From CAYNRE01 sp964399535 (GTDB lineage Bacteria > Planctomycetota > Planctomycetia > Pirellulales > CAYNRE01): a stretch of 64,000 nucleotides of DNA. The stretch covers positions 248,001-312,000 of the forward strand of contig CAYNRE010000070.1 of assembly GCA_964399535.1 (NCBI GenBank), written 5' to 3'. A model generated the notes under the pieces. That model did no database searches and was not told the DNA's origin. It worked only from the letters and a program-made list of their open reading frames with translations. Shown here piece by piece: positions 50,360 to 61,355 of the stretch. Made by a program: the position numbers and the translations under genes. Every line of letters starts with the position of its first letter. The first letter of the stretch is position 1.

Positions 50360-52681
50360 TTACTCGCGGGTACTGGTTTCGGCCAGATTGAGCACTACGT
50401 TGGCCGCCAGCGTCCAAGCGGCCCATTCTCCGCGGTCGATCGACTCGTGCGGAGAAACCGAGCCGGTTTGCAACAGCTCGTCGGCCAGGTTCGGGCGCTC
50501 GGTAAACGCCTGCCGGCGGCGCTGCACCAGGCTGGTGAGCAGTTTCAGTTCGTCGCCGCGCGGGTCGCGGGCAAGAGCCAAACGGAAGGCCAGCCGGCAG
50601 CGCGCTTCGTCGGCTGGGTCGCCCTCGGTCAATAGCCGCAGGGCCAGCCCCCGGGCCGCGTCGACAAAGGCTCGCTCGTTCAGCAAGTTCAGCGCCTGGA
50701 GCGGCGTGTTGGTGCGGGTACGGGCCGTACAGGCGACGTCGCGGCTGGGGGCATCGAAGTTAGCAAGCGTGTCGTCGAGCGCCTGCCGTTTCCAGGTGGA
50801 AAACACGGCCCGGCGGTAGCGTTTGCCCAACTCGGGGGCGTCGGCTCGTTGGGTGGCGGCATAGCTGCTGGGCCCACCCAGCTCGCGATCGAGGATTCCC
50901 CCGATAGCCAGGGCGTTGTCGCGGATCAGCTCGGCCGGCAGCCGCAGCCGTGCCTGGCGGGCCAACCAGCGGTTCTCGGGATCTTGTTGCCAAACCAGAT
51001 CGGTGACCGCCGACGATTGCTGGTAGGTGGCCGACGTAACGATTAAGCGGTGCAATTGTTTTTGGCTCCAGCCCCGGGCCACTACCTCGCTGGCCAGCCA
51101 ATCGAGCAACTCCACGTAGAGCGGCTCGGCGGTCTGCACGCCGAAATCGTCGACCGACGCGGCCAGCGGAGCGCCGAAATACTGGGCCCAAACTCGGTTC
51201 ACCAGGACCCGCGCGGTGAGCGGGTTGCGGGGATCGACCAGCCACTGGGCCAGGCTTAGCCGGTTGTCGCCCACCGGGGGCGGCACTTGCTGGGCCAGCA
51301 CTTCGGGGACCCCGGCGGTTACGCCGGGCCCACGGTTGAGGAAACTTCCTCGCAGGTAAACGTAGTGCTCGCGCGGCTGGGGGCGATCTTGCATGACCAG
51401 GGAGCGAATCGGTTGCTGCGAGGCCAGCTTCTTATCCAGTTCGGCCTGCAGCGCCGCATCGGGCGCGGTGGCCCGCTCGGTCTGCCACTGGGCGCGCTCC
51501 TGCAACTGCTCGGCGGTGAAAAATGCGTGGCGCGGGCTGCAATCGGTAATTCGGCCCGACTCGTCGCGGGTTGTCTCGTCGGCGCAGTTGTCGAAGTAGG
51601 CCAAGAGCCGGTAATAGTCGCTCTGGGTGAATGGATCGTACTTATGGTCGTGGCACTGCGCGCAGGCCAAGGTGCTGCCCAGCCAGACCGTGGCTGTGGT
51701 GTTCACCCGGTCGAGCACCGCCTCGACGCGAAACTCCTCCGGGTCGACTCCCGCCTCGGTATTGATCCGCGTGTTGCGATGAAACCCGGTTGCGATGAGC
51801 TGTTCATCGCTGGGGTCGGGCAACAGGTCGCCCGCCAACTGCCAAAGGGTGAACTGGTCGAACGGCAGGTCCTGGTTGAGTGCCGAAATCACCCAGTTGC
51901 GATACGGCCAGATGGTGCGGGGGGCGTCGTGCGGATAGCCGTTCGAGTCGGCGTAGCGGGCCAGATCGAGCCAAACCAGGGCCTGGCGCACGCCGTATTG
52001 CTCCGAAGCCAGCAGCCGATCGACGACTCGCTGGTACGCGGCGGGCGAGGGGTCGGCGAGAAACTCCTCCACCTCGGCCGGCGTGGGGGGCAGCCCCACC
52101 AGGTCGAGCGTTACGCGACGCAGCAGCGTGGCGGGATCGGCCGCCGGGCTCGGCTGCCGCCCCGTGGCTTCGAGTCGAGCCAGCACAAACTGGTCGATCG
52201 CGTTCGAGGGCCAGGCCGTGTCCGATACCGCCGGCGGCTGCGGCCGGCGCGGCGCGCGATAGGCCCAGTGCTGTTGCCAGGGCGCGCCGGCGGCGATCCA
52301 CTGGCGCAACTGCTCGATCTGAACCGGGTTCAACCCGGGCCGATCGGCCGGCGGCATCCGCTGGTCGGGGTCGCTCGCGCTCACCCGGGCCAAGAGTTGG
52401 CTCGCTTCGGGCTGGCCGGCAACGATCGCCACCTGGCCCGACTCTTGTGCCTGGCCAATCACGGCTGGATCGTCGAGCCGTAGCCCGGCTTCCTGCCGTG
52501 CCGGTCCATGACACTCGTAGCAGTGGCGCGATAACAGCGGCCGAATGTCGCGCTGAAACTGGGTCTCTGAGGGCCCACCCTCGGCCATCGCCAATCGACT
52601 AAGCAGACTCCCTAAGGCGAGCCCCGCCAGCGCAATTCGCCTCACCGGCAGAGGACCGAATTGAGCATTGCTTCGCGCCAT
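50360..52681 (-). CDS. PSCyt1/DUF1549/DUF1553 protein with c-type cytochrome motif
   Basis: A 773-aa exported protein. After a signal peptide comes a planctomycete cytochrome-c-like domain with the heme motif CYECH and 'MPPADRPGLNPVQIEQLRQW', then DUF1549 ('NAIDQFVLARLEATGRQPSP', 'RVTLDLVGLPPTPAEVEEFL', 'WLDLARYADSNGYPHDAPRT') including a second heme-like CAQCH, and a C-terminal DUF1553 ('RVLVNRVWAQYFG', 'TPLQALNLLNERAFVDAARG'). In this phylum such genes are paired with DUF1501 genes. The role is unknown, though hydrolase or redox coupling has been proposed for the pair. ATG at 52681 is preceded by a run of G. Confidence 0.93.
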   Translation of the reverse strand: MARSNAQFGPLPVRRIALAGLALGSLLSRLAMAEGGPSETQFQRDIRPLLSRHCYECHGPARQEAGLRLDDPAVIGQAQESGQVAIVAGQPEASQLLARVSASDPDQRMPPADRPGLNPVQIEQLRQWIAAGAPWQQHWAYRAPRRPQPPAVSDTAWPSNAIDQFVLARLEATGRQPSPAADPATLLRRVTLDLVGLPPTPAEVEEFLADPSPAAYQRVVDRLLASEQYGVRQALVWLDLARYADSNGYPHDAPRTIWPYRNWVISALNQDLPFDQFTLWQLAGDLLPDPSDEQLIATGFHRNTRINTEAGVDPEEFRVEAVLDRVNTTATVWLGSTLACAQCHDHKYDPFTQSDYYRLLAYFDNCADETTRDESGRITDCSPRHAFFTAEQLQERAQWQTERATAPDAALQAELDKKLASQQPIRSLVMQDRPQPREHYVYLRGSFLNRGPGVTAGVPEVLAQQVPPPVGDNRLSLAQWLVDPRNPLTARVLVNRVWAQYFGAPLAASVDDFGVQTAEPLYVELLDWLASEVVARGWSQKQLHRLIVTSATYQQSSAVTDLVWQQDPENRWLARQARLRLPAELIRDNALAIGGILDRELGGPSSYAATQRADAPELGKRYRRAVFSTWKRQALDDTLANFDAPSRDVACTARTRTNTPLQALNLLNERAFVDAARGLALRLLTEGDPADEARCRLAFRLALARDPRGDELKLLTSLVQRRRQAFTERPNLADELLQTGSVSPHESIDRGEWAAWTLAANVVLNLAETSTRE

Positions 52682-52977
52682 CCCCCCAGTCTAGCGAGGC
52701 CGGTTGGGTCTCGCCAATTCCCCGCCCGCGGCGCCTTTTTAGTTCGCCCATTTTCCGCAGCCCGGGCCTTTTTTAGCCGCCGGGGTTTGGCTAGCCGCTA
52801 CGGTCGCGGCTTCCGGTAAAGTCGATCCGAGGGCCCATCCGATACCAACCGAGCAGTCGCTTCAAGCCGGCTGCCTTGCGGCGCTGCGCAGCTTACGGCC
52901 CCGCCAATCGAGGCCGAACCGTGCCTGGTACCCAGCGCCTTCGCCAAGCGCGATTCCAGAGGGGGGAGAACTCAAGG
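52682..52977. other. Divergent intergenic region
   Basis: About 300 bp between the DUF1549/1553 gene and a small plus-strand gene. Two similar elements containing GCC followed by five or six T and AG lie about 33 bp apart (52733-52743 and 52766-52776). Their meaning is unclear. Confidence 0.4.
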
Positions 52978-53241
52978 ATGAGTCAAGCGGGCTTCTACGG
53001 ATGGATTCGTGAAGGGGTGCGACGCGCCGTGCTGCTGGGGGTGTCAGACGCCGTGGAACAACTGGGTGTGCCCGAGGCCGGCGAGAACCTAAGCCAGCAG
53101 CTTCGAGCCGTTTTGCTCGAAGGCCGGGGCGCCACCGCGGTGATCGAACAGCAACAGGCGGCCAAGCCTAGCAGCGCGCGCAAGCGGCTGGGCCGCTCGC
53201 TCGACGACATCGTGCAGAACGCCAAGCCCGACGAAGAATAA
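52978..53241 (+). CDS. Small conserved-looking protein of unknown function
   Basis: An 87-aa protein starting 'MSQAGFYGWIREGVRRAVLL', helical and mixed-charge, ending in 'RKRLGRSLDDIVQNAKPDEE'. No signal or membrane segment. I do not recognise a family. The ATG at 52978 has GGGGAG and AAGG upstream; it is preferred over a frame opening at 52876. It stands alone between divergent/convergent neighbours. Confidence 0.6.
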   Translation: MSQAGFYGWIREGVRRAVLLGVSDAVEQLGVPEAGENLSQQLRAVLLEGRGATAVIEQQQAAKPSSARKRLGRSLDDIVQNAKPDEE

Positions 53242-53385
53242 TCCACATTCGGCCGCGCCTTCAATTCGCCGCGCGTGTGCGCCCCCTTTGCAAGCCGGGC
53301 GTAGGGGCCAGCCGCTGCGACGAGCCGCCAGCCAGGTAGCCTCATTCGGTGCGGCACGGGTATCGCAATCCCCGTACCCGTCCCG

Positions 53386-55464
<2,079 letters not shown>

Positions 55465-56078
55465 GTGGTCCGTCAGGGGTTGTCCCCAGATCGCGGCGCG
55501 GCCCCGCCGCTCGGGAAATGCCTCTTCGCTCCCACGACAGCGGCAGCCTGTCGCGCGAGCTTCCCAAGCGACGATACCGGCGGATCAGGGTCGGTTCCAG
55601 AACATTGAAACATACCACACGGCCCCCGATTCGCGGCAGGTTTTTTCGACGAAACCTGCTGTCATGTTAAGGGTTTGCGCATGTTCAGCCACGATGTGTT
55701 TGCCATGTTTGCGCGGCGCGCGGGTCGGGCAAGTCGTGGGGGTCAGCGCAATCAAGGCGCCGCTCGAATGCGGTTCCCTGCCGCGACCCCACCCCCTAAG
55801 GGGGAGTTGCCCAGCACACCTCTTGCCCCACCGCCACGGCCCAGGCGAAAGCACGCCGTGGCTGGCCTTCATTGCCTGTCGCCAACGGGAAAACCCGCCC
55901 CAGAAAGCCCGCTCGCGATGCCCGAAAAAGTTGCCGCATTCGTTGCGGCCGTTCGCCAGCCGCGGGGACCCGGACTCGGGCATGCCGCTTCGCTCGCAGG
56001 CGAACCAAAGCGCCATCGACCGCTTTCGGACGCGCGGTGGCCGCGTCGAAAGTGGCCGCGTCGAAAAACTGCGAAGGC
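55465..56078. other. Intergenic region upstream of glgX
   Basis: About 610 bp with no gene. It contains the 8-bp inverted repeat GCAGGTTT / AAACCTGC (55636-55643 and 55652-55659), possibly an operator or a stem without T tract, and a short direct repeat of GTGGCCGCGTCGAAA near 56038-56068. Confidence 0.5.
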
Positions 56079-56900
56079 TCAGTTCGCTTCCTCAGGGGCA
56101 AACTGAGCGTGGCAGTCTTGGCACGACTGTTCGAGGCGGTCCAGCGCGGCCCGGGCTCGATCTTGGTCAGTGGCCCGCAGCGCGCTGCGCAGCTCGGCCG
56201 CCGAATCGCGCATGGCGCCGCTGAAACCGAACCAGGCGCCCAAGCTTCCCTCATCCTCCACGTAGTCGCGGTTGAACTGAGTTGCGTGCCCCACCGCGGC
56301 CAGCGAAGTGGCCAGGGGCCCGTTTTCGGCAGCGGTCCGGGCGAACCGCGAACCGGTAATTCCGCGCCGCAATTTGGCCGCCAGGGCGGCGACCTGTTCC
56401 ATCAGCCGGTGCAAGTCGGCAGGCCCTTGCCAAGCGCCATCGCCCGGTGGGAGATTCGTTCCGGCCGCCTCGCCGACCGGCCCCCAGGCCGCGAGCGCGG
56501 CGACGGCACCGGCATGGTCCTGGGCCGCGGCCAACCGCGACGCTGCCGACACGATGGCGGCTCCGGCCTGGCGCTGCGGCGGAGGGGCCTTGCTTTGGCG
56601 CAGCGTTTCGGCCAACACGGCAGCCAACGCGGCGTCTTGCTCAATCTTCTCGCGCTTCTGGGTCCAACTCTCCGCGCTCTTCAGAGCAGGCTCGAGCGAT
56701 TCGCGGAGCGCGTCGAGTTGGGAAACCAAGTCTTCGAGCGGCGCAAACGTGTCCACCGCCGGCAGGGTTGGTTCAGCCCCCTTTGCGGCCGAGGCCAACA
56801 CCGCGCAAACACTCAGTGCCGCGCAAAAACTCAGTGCCGCGCCAATCCTCAGTGGCGCAAGCACGGCCCCCGGAACCAATCCGAACGAGGTGCGGTTCAT
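56079..56900 (-). CDS. Cytochrome c'-like protein
   Basis: A 273-aa exported protein. The signal peptide is formed by a repeated stretch ('GAALSFCAALSVCAVLASAA') encoded by an 18-bp near-tandem repeat at about 56800-56863. The mature protein is helix-rich with several Ala-rich segments and ends with a single heme motif CQDCH followed by 'AQFAPEEAN', the arrangement of cytochromes c' where CxxCH is near the C-terminus. The preceding 'MEQVAALAAKLRRG' and 'RSALRATDQDRARAALDRLE' fit four-helix-bundle cytochromes. It needs the ResB-CcsA machinery encoded at 23.7-28.8 kb, or an equivalent. ATG at 56900 is preferred to the TTG at 56912. Confidence 0.75.
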   Translation of the reverse strand: MNRTSFGLVPGAVLAPLRIGAALSFCAALSVCAVLASAAKGAEPTLPAVDTFAPLEDLVSQLDALRESLEPALKSAESWTQKREKIEQDAALAAVLAETLRQSKAPPPQRQAGAAIVSAASRLAAAQDHAGAVAALAAWGPVGEAAGTNLPPGDGAWQGPADLHRLMEQVAALAAKLRRGITGSRFARTAAENGPLATSLAAVGHATQFNRDYVEDEGSLGAWFGFSGAMRDSAAELRSALRATDQDRARAALDRLEQSCQDCHAQFAPEEAN

Positions 56901-57127
56901 ACGGTTTCCCAACTAGGTACGCGCGGTTGTCGCTTCAATTCGCCGCGCCCAACGGTTCGCCGAGCCGGCTTCTCCGAGCGGGCGCCAGCAACCCTGCGGG
57001 GGTCGGCGTGAAATCGAACGGCCATGTTCATCGAACCCTGAGGGCCGGTCAAGCCGCACCGCGCGTCCGGTCCCCTCTCGCCCCAGGGAGGCCGCCGACC
57101 GGGGCGGCACGCCAGCCCACGATCGGT

Positions 57128-57133
57128 TAGAAT
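57128..57133 (+). promoter_or_regulatory. Weak -10-like element upstream of the DtxR-family gene
   Basis: TAGAAT at 57128-57133, about 90 nt before the start. No -35 consensus is seen at the right distance. Low confidence. Confidence 0.25.
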
Positions 57134-57221
57134 CAATCCGTCGGGAACTCTGCCCACCAGACGGCAAGGTGGCTGGCGCCCAGGAAGCGACTCAACTGGC
57201 GATTTAACCCACTGAGAAACC

Positions 57222-57881
57222 GTGCCCAGTCTTACCGTCGAGAATTACGCTAAGGCGATCTACCAGATCGGGCAGCGCCAACCAGGCCAGTCGGTCGCAA
57301 CGGGGCAGTTGGCCCAGGCCCTTTCCGTGTCGCCCGGCTCGGTGACCAGCATGCTCAAGACCCTGAGCGAAAGCGGGCTGGCCACCTACACGCCGTACGA
57401 GGGCGTTAAGCTCACCGCGGCGGGTGCCAAGCTGGCGCTGCGGGTGCTGCGGCGCCACCGGCTGATCGAGCTTTTTCTGGCCCGCACGCTCGAGCTTTCT
57501 TGGGACGAAGTGCATGAGGAAGCCGAGCAGATGGAGCACGCCGTCAGCGACCGGCTCGTCGATCGCATCGAATCGCACCTGGGCTACCCCGAAGTCGATC
57601 CCCACGGCGACCCCATTCCGAAGCGCGACGGCTCGGTCGACCAAGGCACGACCCGGGCGTTGGTTCAATGCGAGGTGGGCTTCGTGTTTCGACTGGCTCG
57701 CGTGGTCGACCAATCCCCCGAGTTTCTCCGCTACCTGACCGAATCGGGGTTGCGAATCGGCAGCAAGGGCCAGGTGGTGGCCAACCGCGCCGAAGCCGGC
57801 ATCGTAACCGTGGCCGTCGACAATCAGGAAACGACGCTGGGGCGCCAGGCGGCCGAGAACTTGCTCGTGGCGGAAGCCTGA
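57222..57881 (+). CDS. DtxR/MntR-family metal-dependent repressor
   Basis: A 219-aa protein with the DtxR layout. Residues 1-60 form the winged HTH ('TVENYAKAIYQIGQRQPGQS', 'QLAQALSVSPGSVTSMLKTL'), residues about 65-140 the dimerisation and metal-binding domain ('LRRHRLIELFLARTLELSWD', 'EVHEEAEQMEHAVSDRLVDR'), and a C-terminal FeoA/SH3-like domain follows. Metal-ligand residues (Cys/Met, Glu, His of sites 1 and 2) are at the expected positions (His in 'EQMEHAVS', Glu in 'EVHEEAE'). Whether it senses iron or manganese is unclear. Start is GTG at 57222. It is divergent from the cytochrome gene. Confidence 0.9.
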   Translation: MPSLTVENYAKAIYQIGQRQPGQSVATGQLAQALSVSPGSVTSMLKTLSESGLATYTPYEGVKLTAAGAKLALRVLRRHRLIELFLARTLELSWDEVHEEAEQMEHAVSDRLVDRIESHLGYPEVDPHGDPIPKRDGSVDQGTTRALVQCEVGFVFRLARVVDQSPEFLRYLTESGLRIGSKGQVVANRAEAGIVTVAVDNQETTLGRQAAENLLVAEA

Positions 57882-57971
57882 ACGCGCTGCCGGGAACGGG
57901 GCGCCCGCCTCATGCCTCGGCAAGTTGACCGGTGCCGTCCAGGGCGTTCGCCGCGCGGTTGCCGCCGTCGG

Positions 57972-60914
57972 CTAGGCGGCCCGGCCCGGGACGCCGGCAT
58001 CGATCACCTCTGAACCGACCACCTCTGAACCCGCGGGCTCGCTACCGACAGGCCCGGTACCGAGCGAGCCGGAACTGAGCGCTGGTTCCTCGACCAGCGG
58101 CGGCCCGGAAATCGAAGGACCTTCGGGCAGTTTCAGCGCGGTCGGGTTGCCGACGGCGGGGGCGCCACGGTGCGGTCGCAAGCTCATGGCTGGTTTCGGC
58201 GGCGCCCCTTCGCGACGCTGGGGCACGGTCGGTTGAATCGATTCCGGCTCGGCCGGACCGCGACGGCCAGCCGTCCACAGGGTGAGCAGCGCCGGCAAGA
58301 TGACGAACGAGGTGAACAAGCAGCAGGTAACGCCAATCGTGAGCACCCGGCCCAGGCTGGCCAGACCCAGGTGCGAAGCGATCATCAGCGAGCCGAACCC
58401 GACAATCGTGGTGAGCGAATCGACCATCACGGCGACGGCGGTCGACGACGACATTCGGTACGGGCCCTGCTGCTCGCGGAAGTCGTGCACGATGTGTACG
58501 CCATAGTCGACCCCGATGCCCAGAATCAGCGGCAAGGCGATCAGGTTCGCCGGGTTTAGCGCCAGGCCAAGCCAGCCGAGGATGCCGAACATCTGCACCA
58601 TGCCCAGTGCCAGCGGCAACGCGGCCAGCAGGGCGTAGCTCACCCTGCGGAAGTCGAGCAGCAGGACCACCGCAATGACCACGCCGGCGTACAGCGCGGC
58701 CAGCTCGTAGCTGCGGCGCATTTCCCGGGTGGCTTCGTAGGTTTGCAGCGGGTCGCCCGTGGCCCGCGCATCGACCTGGCGCACATCCTTGACGAATCGC
58801 TCGAGGCCATCGACGTCCCAGATGTCGCCCCGCCCGTAAACCTTTAGCAGGTACTTGCCGCTACGGCCTCGAAACCGGGCGACCAACCCCTCGGGCAGGT
58901 CGTTCCAATCAGGCGGCTCGGGATCCGACGAGGCGTAAACTTGCCGCAGGCGGGCTAGCAATTCTTCGGCCAACTGCTGCTGGTACTGACTCACCCGGCG
59001 AAAGTACTCGCTCGGTGAAAGCTGCTGGGCCAATTGGCGGGCCTGTTGCAGGATCGCCGCGAGGGGGGGGCCGCCCGGCCGGCCGGCCATGGCTCGCTCG
59101 ACCAATTCAAGTTCGGCGCAAAGCTCTTCCGGGCGATCGACCGGCACCTGCGGCGGGCGTTCGGCCAGGCCCGCCAGGCTGGCGTGAATCCGCTCGATGA
59201 ACGGTCTCACCTGCAGGTTGTCGTCGGGCAGCAGCGAGACGATTTCTTCCGTCCGCTCCACGCTGGGCAGCGATTGGAACTGGGCCTTGCGCTCCAGTAG
59301 TTGGTTGCGGCTTTCGGCAACCGAGATGGCGTACCAGACGCTCTGTCCCGCCTCGCTGACCAGTTTTCGTTCCCAAGCCACGCTCTCCAGGCCGGCCGGC
59401 TGCATATTGAGCAAGTTGTGGTCGTACCACACCAGGGGAAGCCCCGCGCCCAGCACCAAGGTCCCCGAGAGCGTCAGGGCCAGCGTCCACCCCGGGCGGC
59501 GCCGAACCGGGCCGAGCCAGGTATGGATCGGCAAGGGCTCGGGCAGGTGTTGCCCCCAGGGGCTGCGATCGACCACCGCCAACACGGCGGGCAGCACCAG
59601 CAGTTCAGCCGCCGCGCAAAGCAGGATTCCTCCGCCGGCGATGATGCCCAATTCGGCCACGCCGCGGAAACTGGTGAGGCCGGCGGCGAAAAAAGCCACC
59701 GCCGTGGTTACCGCCCCGGTGGTTATGGCGGGGCTGATCGTGCGCCCGGTTTCCACCAGGGCCGGCGCGCACTCCCATCCTCCGCGGCGATACTGCAGGT
59801 ACCGAGAAACGTAGTGCACACCGTAGTCGATGCCGATGCCGATCAACGTGACCGCGAACGACATGCTGAGAATATTCAAATGGCCGATCGAGAGCGTTAC
59901 GTAGCCAAAGGACCAGGCCATGCCGACCAGCAGCACCAGGTTGGCCAGCACCGCATGGCGCAAACCTCCGAAGCCGGCCACGAACAACACGGCCACCCCG
60001 ACCAGCGAGAGCAAACTAGCCCAAAAGGTCGAGCGTTCGCTGGCCCGCATCTCGTCGTTTTCCATCACGGGCATCCCGGTTACGCCCAGCCGCACCTGGG
60101 GGTGGCGCTGGGCCACCTCTTCGACCCGGCTTCGCAGGGCAGCCACGGCGGCAGTGCCCCGGGCGAAACTGTTGCTCGAGTCGGGGGCCAGTTGCACCAG
60201 CACCATGCCCAAACGGCCGTCGGCCGAAAGAAAGTATTTTCGCCCGGAGGGTTCCGCGGTTTGCCGTTCGGGAAGCGGGGGCCAGATCGAGTGGTAGGCG
60301 CCATCGCCACGCAGCGCGCTGACCAGGCCATAGGCCAGCCCCAGGGCCGCGGCCTCGGTGGGCGAATGGCCGACCCCCGATTGGCTTTCGCCCGCCAGCC
60401 GCTGGGCGAATTGCCCGAACTGTGCCCGCAGCGCGAGCCGCGACCAGGCTCCTTGGGCGATGGGTACCGTCTGGCCAACGAAGTGGTCCAGTCCGGCCAG
60501 TTCGCTGGGCGCCAGGTAATGCAGCCCCTTGCGCTCCAGCGGTTCCAGGTCGATCGAACCCAGCACGCGCGACAGGTAGCGCGTTTCCCGCCCAAGGGTC
60601 TGAACCAGCTCGTCGACGATCGGCGTTACCTGCTCGGGCCCCTGGCCCTCGACCACCACCACGGCGTCTTCGGTATCGCCGAACTCCGAGGTGTACTCGA
60701 GCCACAACCGGTGGTAGGGGCTCTCCGGATCGACCAGGTCGGTTCGCCCGGTTTGATAGCCCAGCCCCCAGGCCGTCAGCAGGAGCGATAGCCCGGCCAA
60801 CGCCAGCGCGCCGGCAATGGTTAGAAATGGAAAGCGCACCACGGCCCGGGTCGCCGCGGCGAACGGGCGCGCGAGTAGATCGTTGTCTGAATCGGCTGGA
60901 TGGGGGGCTTCCAT
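57972..60914 (-). CDS. MMPL/RND-family exporter, HpnN-like
   Basis: A 980-aa membrane protein with two repeats of the RND fold. Each repeat has one helix, a large extracytoplasmic loop and a helix bundle; the signatures are 'VTLIGIGIDYGVHYVSRYLQ' in repeat 1 and 'LILGIGVDYGVHIVHDF' in repeat 2, with the 'GxGxDYGVH' motif of the SSD/MMPL families. The overall plan matches the hopanoid transporter HpnN and other lipid exporters; a role in lipid transport is inference. The C-terminal 110 residues are a Pro/Ser/Gly-rich cytoplasmic tail. The ATG at 60914 has a strong GGGAGG 5 nt upstream. It stands convergent with the DtxR-family gene. Confidence 0.9.
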   Translation of the reverse strand: MEAPHPADSDNDLLARPFAAATRAVVRFPFLTIAGALALAGLSLLLTAWGLGYQTGRTDLVDPESPYHRLWLEYTSEFGDTEDAVVVVEGQGPEQVTPIVDELVQTLGRETRYLSRVLGSIDLEPLERKGLHYLAPSELAGLDHFVGQTVPIAQGAWSRLALRAQFGQFAQRLAGESQSGVGHSPTEAAALGLAYGLVSALRGDGAYHSIWPPLPERQTAEPSGRKYFLSADGRLGMVLVQLAPDSSNSFARGTAAVAALRSRVEEVAQRHPQVRLGVTGMPVMENDEMRASERSTFWASLLSLVGVAVLFVAGFGGLRHAVLANLVLLVGMAWSFGYVTLSIGHLNILSMSFAVTLIGIGIDYGVHYVSRYLQYRRGGWECAPALVETGRTISPAITTGAVTTAVAFFAAGLTSFRGVAELGIIAGGGILLCAAAELLVLPAVLAVVDRSPWGQHLPEPLPIHTWLGPVRRRPGWTLALTLSGTLVLGAGLPLVWYDHNLLNMQPAGLESVAWERKLVSEAGQSVWYAISVAESRNQLLERKAQFQSLPSVERTEEIVSLLPDDNLQVRPFIERIHASLAGLAERPPQVPVDRPEELCAELELVERAMAGRPGGPPLAAILQQARQLAQQLSPSEYFRRVSQYQQQLAEELLARLRQVYASSDPEPPDWNDLPEGLVARFRGRSGKYLLKVYGRGDIWDVDGLERFVKDVRQVDARATGDPLQTYEATREMRRSYELAALYAGVVIAVVLLLDFRRVSYALLAALPLALGMVQMFGILGWLGLALNPANLIALPLILGIGVDYGVHIVHDFREQQGPYRMSSSTAVAVMVDSLTTIVGFGSLMIASHLGLASLGRVLTIGVTCCLFTSFVILPALLTLWTAGRRGPAEPESIQPTVPQRREGAPPKPAMSLRPHRGAPAVGNPTALKLPEGPSISGPPLVEEPALSSGSLGTGPVGSEPAGSEVVGSEVIDAGVPGRAA

Positions 60915-61355
60915 GCCGCCTCCCTAGCGACCCGGCTCGGCGGCAGGCAGCAACGCCCCACTCGGAGCGAACAGGCCCGGCGCGCGGCCCGATTGTGCAA
61001 ACCCCGCGGCGCTCGGGCGAACGGGCCGAATTCTAGCCGGTCAGGGCTTCGCGGCTCAAGATGAACCTGAACCGAGCGCTCGCCACCTAACTAGCTGGCC
61101 CGGAATAACTTAGCGTGCGTGCCGGGCCTTTGAGCCGGGTACCTGGTCCGGCCCGGTGCCAAGCGACACCGGCAGCCAACCGCCTGGGCCCCGCGAACAC
61201 GGGCCCGTCTGGCCGACCCCCGGGCCAGAGAAGCGCTCTCCCAAGAAAAACAAAGCCCGAACCAGGCCGGAGCCTGATTCGGGCTTTGACATGGTGCCTT
61301 GCCCCCCGCGGCCGGGCGCGAATCGCCCGACAGCGAACGGGGTTTGCGGGGCGCT
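60915..61355. other. Intergenic region between MMPL gene and amt
   Basis: About 440 bp on the minus strand between the amt stop and the start of the MMPL gene. It contains the amt terminator at 61246-61287. The rest has no gene. Confidence 0.5.
61246..61287 (-). terminator. Rho-independent terminator of amt
   Basis: Arms 61252-61267 and 61272-61287 pair over 16 bp with one mismatch and a 4-nt loop. On the minus strand the stem is followed directly by GTTTTTCTT (61251 downwards). It lies about 70 nt beyond the amt stop. Confidence 0.9.

Noticed and set aside
59301..60791. Long plus-strand reading frame of nearly 500 codons
   Set aside because: It lies antisense to the MMPL exporter; third-position GC bias removes stops on the opposite strand, and the translation is His/Gln/Arg-rich with no family likeness.
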